Below, one piece after another: positions 12,641 to 13,215 of a stretch of DNA of 13,215 bases; within the stretch, counting starts at the first letter, position 1, and each line of letters begins with the position of its first letter. The DNA is from JAWLBW01 sp041687475 (lineage in GTDB: Bacteria > J088 > JAWLBW01). The stretch spans positions 1-13,215 of the forward strand of contig JAWLBW010000112.1 of NCBI GenBank assembly GCA_041687475.1. Direction: 5' to 3'. The position numbers were made by a program, and so were the translations under genes. The notes beneath the pieces are model-generated. The model was given only the letters and a program-made list of their open reading frames with translations. It searched no databases and was not told the origin of the DNA.

Positions 12641-13215
12641 TCAGTCACATGGTTGGCCACCTGCCTTTATTTCGGGACCACTGGAAACCGCGAGGCTGGT
12701 GTCAACCCATACAAGGCGCCGAAAGTTAACCGCGGGACAGCAGATACCGAAGCTGCCTGAAAATAGCATAGTTGTACCGGTGGGGTACGCAGCATAAGCA
12801 ACTGGCTCTTGAGCACCAGAATTCACGGGCATCCACTCGGTCGACTGTTCAGGAGTGGCTATTCGCATGAGCGTTGCGCTACCCGCATTAAATTCGCCCT
12901 CCCAGTAATCGACAGAATAGCTGGCCAAATGGAGCTCCGCTGCTTCACCAGCGATTTCGAACCGCAGTGCGCGGCATTCTGTGTAGATGTTTACCGGTCT
13001 ATCTGAAAAGCGCACTTCAATATCTGGTACGTCAGTGCACGCCTTGAAGCCTCTATCCAGGTGTGTAAAACCGGTGGCATGTTTGGCGAAGTGTGAATGG
13101 GAGGTAAACGCAGTATCTATCGGCTTGGTTACTTCAGACATGGCGAGGCTGATGCCGAGGTAGCTGCCGTTGCATTCACCGCCTGTGCAGAACAATGACT
13201 CAGTTACGCCTGTTA
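12641..13215 (-). CDS. uncharacterised protein, C-terminal part (partial)
   Basis: The minus frame is open from the right edge to a stop at 12641-12643, giving at least 190 residues, with the N-terminus outside the window. Codon pattern and length suggest a real gene. Visible features are FCTGGECNGSYLG near the left end of the visible part, IEVRFSDRPVNIYTECRALR, a strand-rich segment LHLASYSVDYWEGEF, and FSGSFGICCPAVNF near the C-terminus. About seven Cys in 190 residues suggest disulfides and export. I recognise no family. It is more AT-rich by eye than the lipoprotein gene, consistent with a different origin. An internal TTG (13195) and ATG (13141) exist but need not be the start. Confidence 0.6.
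   Translation of the reverse strand, partial: TGVTESLFCTGGECNGSYLGISLAMSEVTKPIDTAFTSHSHFAKHATGFTHLDRGFKACTDVPDIEVRFSDRPVNIYTECRALRFEIAGEAAELHLASYSVDYWEGEFNAGSATLMRIATPEQSTEWMPVNSGAQEPVAYAAYPTGTTMLFSGSFGICCPAVNFRRLVWVDTSLAVSSGPEIKAGGQPCD

Overview
This looks like a GC-rich chromosomal segment from a Gram-negative bacterium. The evidence is cleavable signal peptides, one lipoprotein signal and large envelope repeat proteins. I cannot name the genus. A spirochaete of the Leptospira order or a proteobacterium would both fit. There is no rRNA, tRNA, CRISPR array or intact transposase.

Left part (1-5145): the start of an alpha/beta-hydrolase (minus, running off the left edge), a small amphi-Trp domain protein (minus), and then three uncharacterised exported proteins. 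One is a 587-residue coiled-coil protein with three DFW motifs (minus). Divergent from it are two tandem paralogues (plus) with a TPR-like helical N-terminus, a charged coiled coil, two C-terminal membrane segments and an aromatic last residue. These three are the best candidate here for an undescribed envelope module, but no function can be read from sequence alone.

Middle (5211-9470): a decayed two-gene minus-strand operon. One gene is a DUF1254/DUF1214 protein with a large internal deletion and several frameshifts, one of them in an 11-base poly-G/C tract. The other is a small unknown gene. A perfect 16-bp palindrome separates this operon from a divergent 968-residue lipoprotein made of a ZU5-like domain, three cadherin-like repeats and a right-handed beta-helix with PMP-type GGxI/Y repeats. 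A rho-independent terminator follows the lipoprotein gene.

Right part (9471-13215): an accessory region of toxin-antitoxin (TA) material and solitary genes, all on the minus strand. A MazE-like antitoxin overlaps a 25-codon remnant of a PemK/MazF-type toxin. That remnant runs straight into the frameshifted tail of an XRE (HigA-like) antitoxin. The same tail occurs intact about 2.1 kb away in a complete BrnT toxin/XRE antitoxin operon, so a ~105-bp direct repeat brackets a solitary tehB and a small basic conserved protein. Beside it lies a 238-bp element with perfect 12-bp inverted ends and an internal hairpin. The window ends in an unrecognised partial gene.

Overall, an envelope-protein block is followed by a decayed locus and a region that turns over by TA-module recombination.
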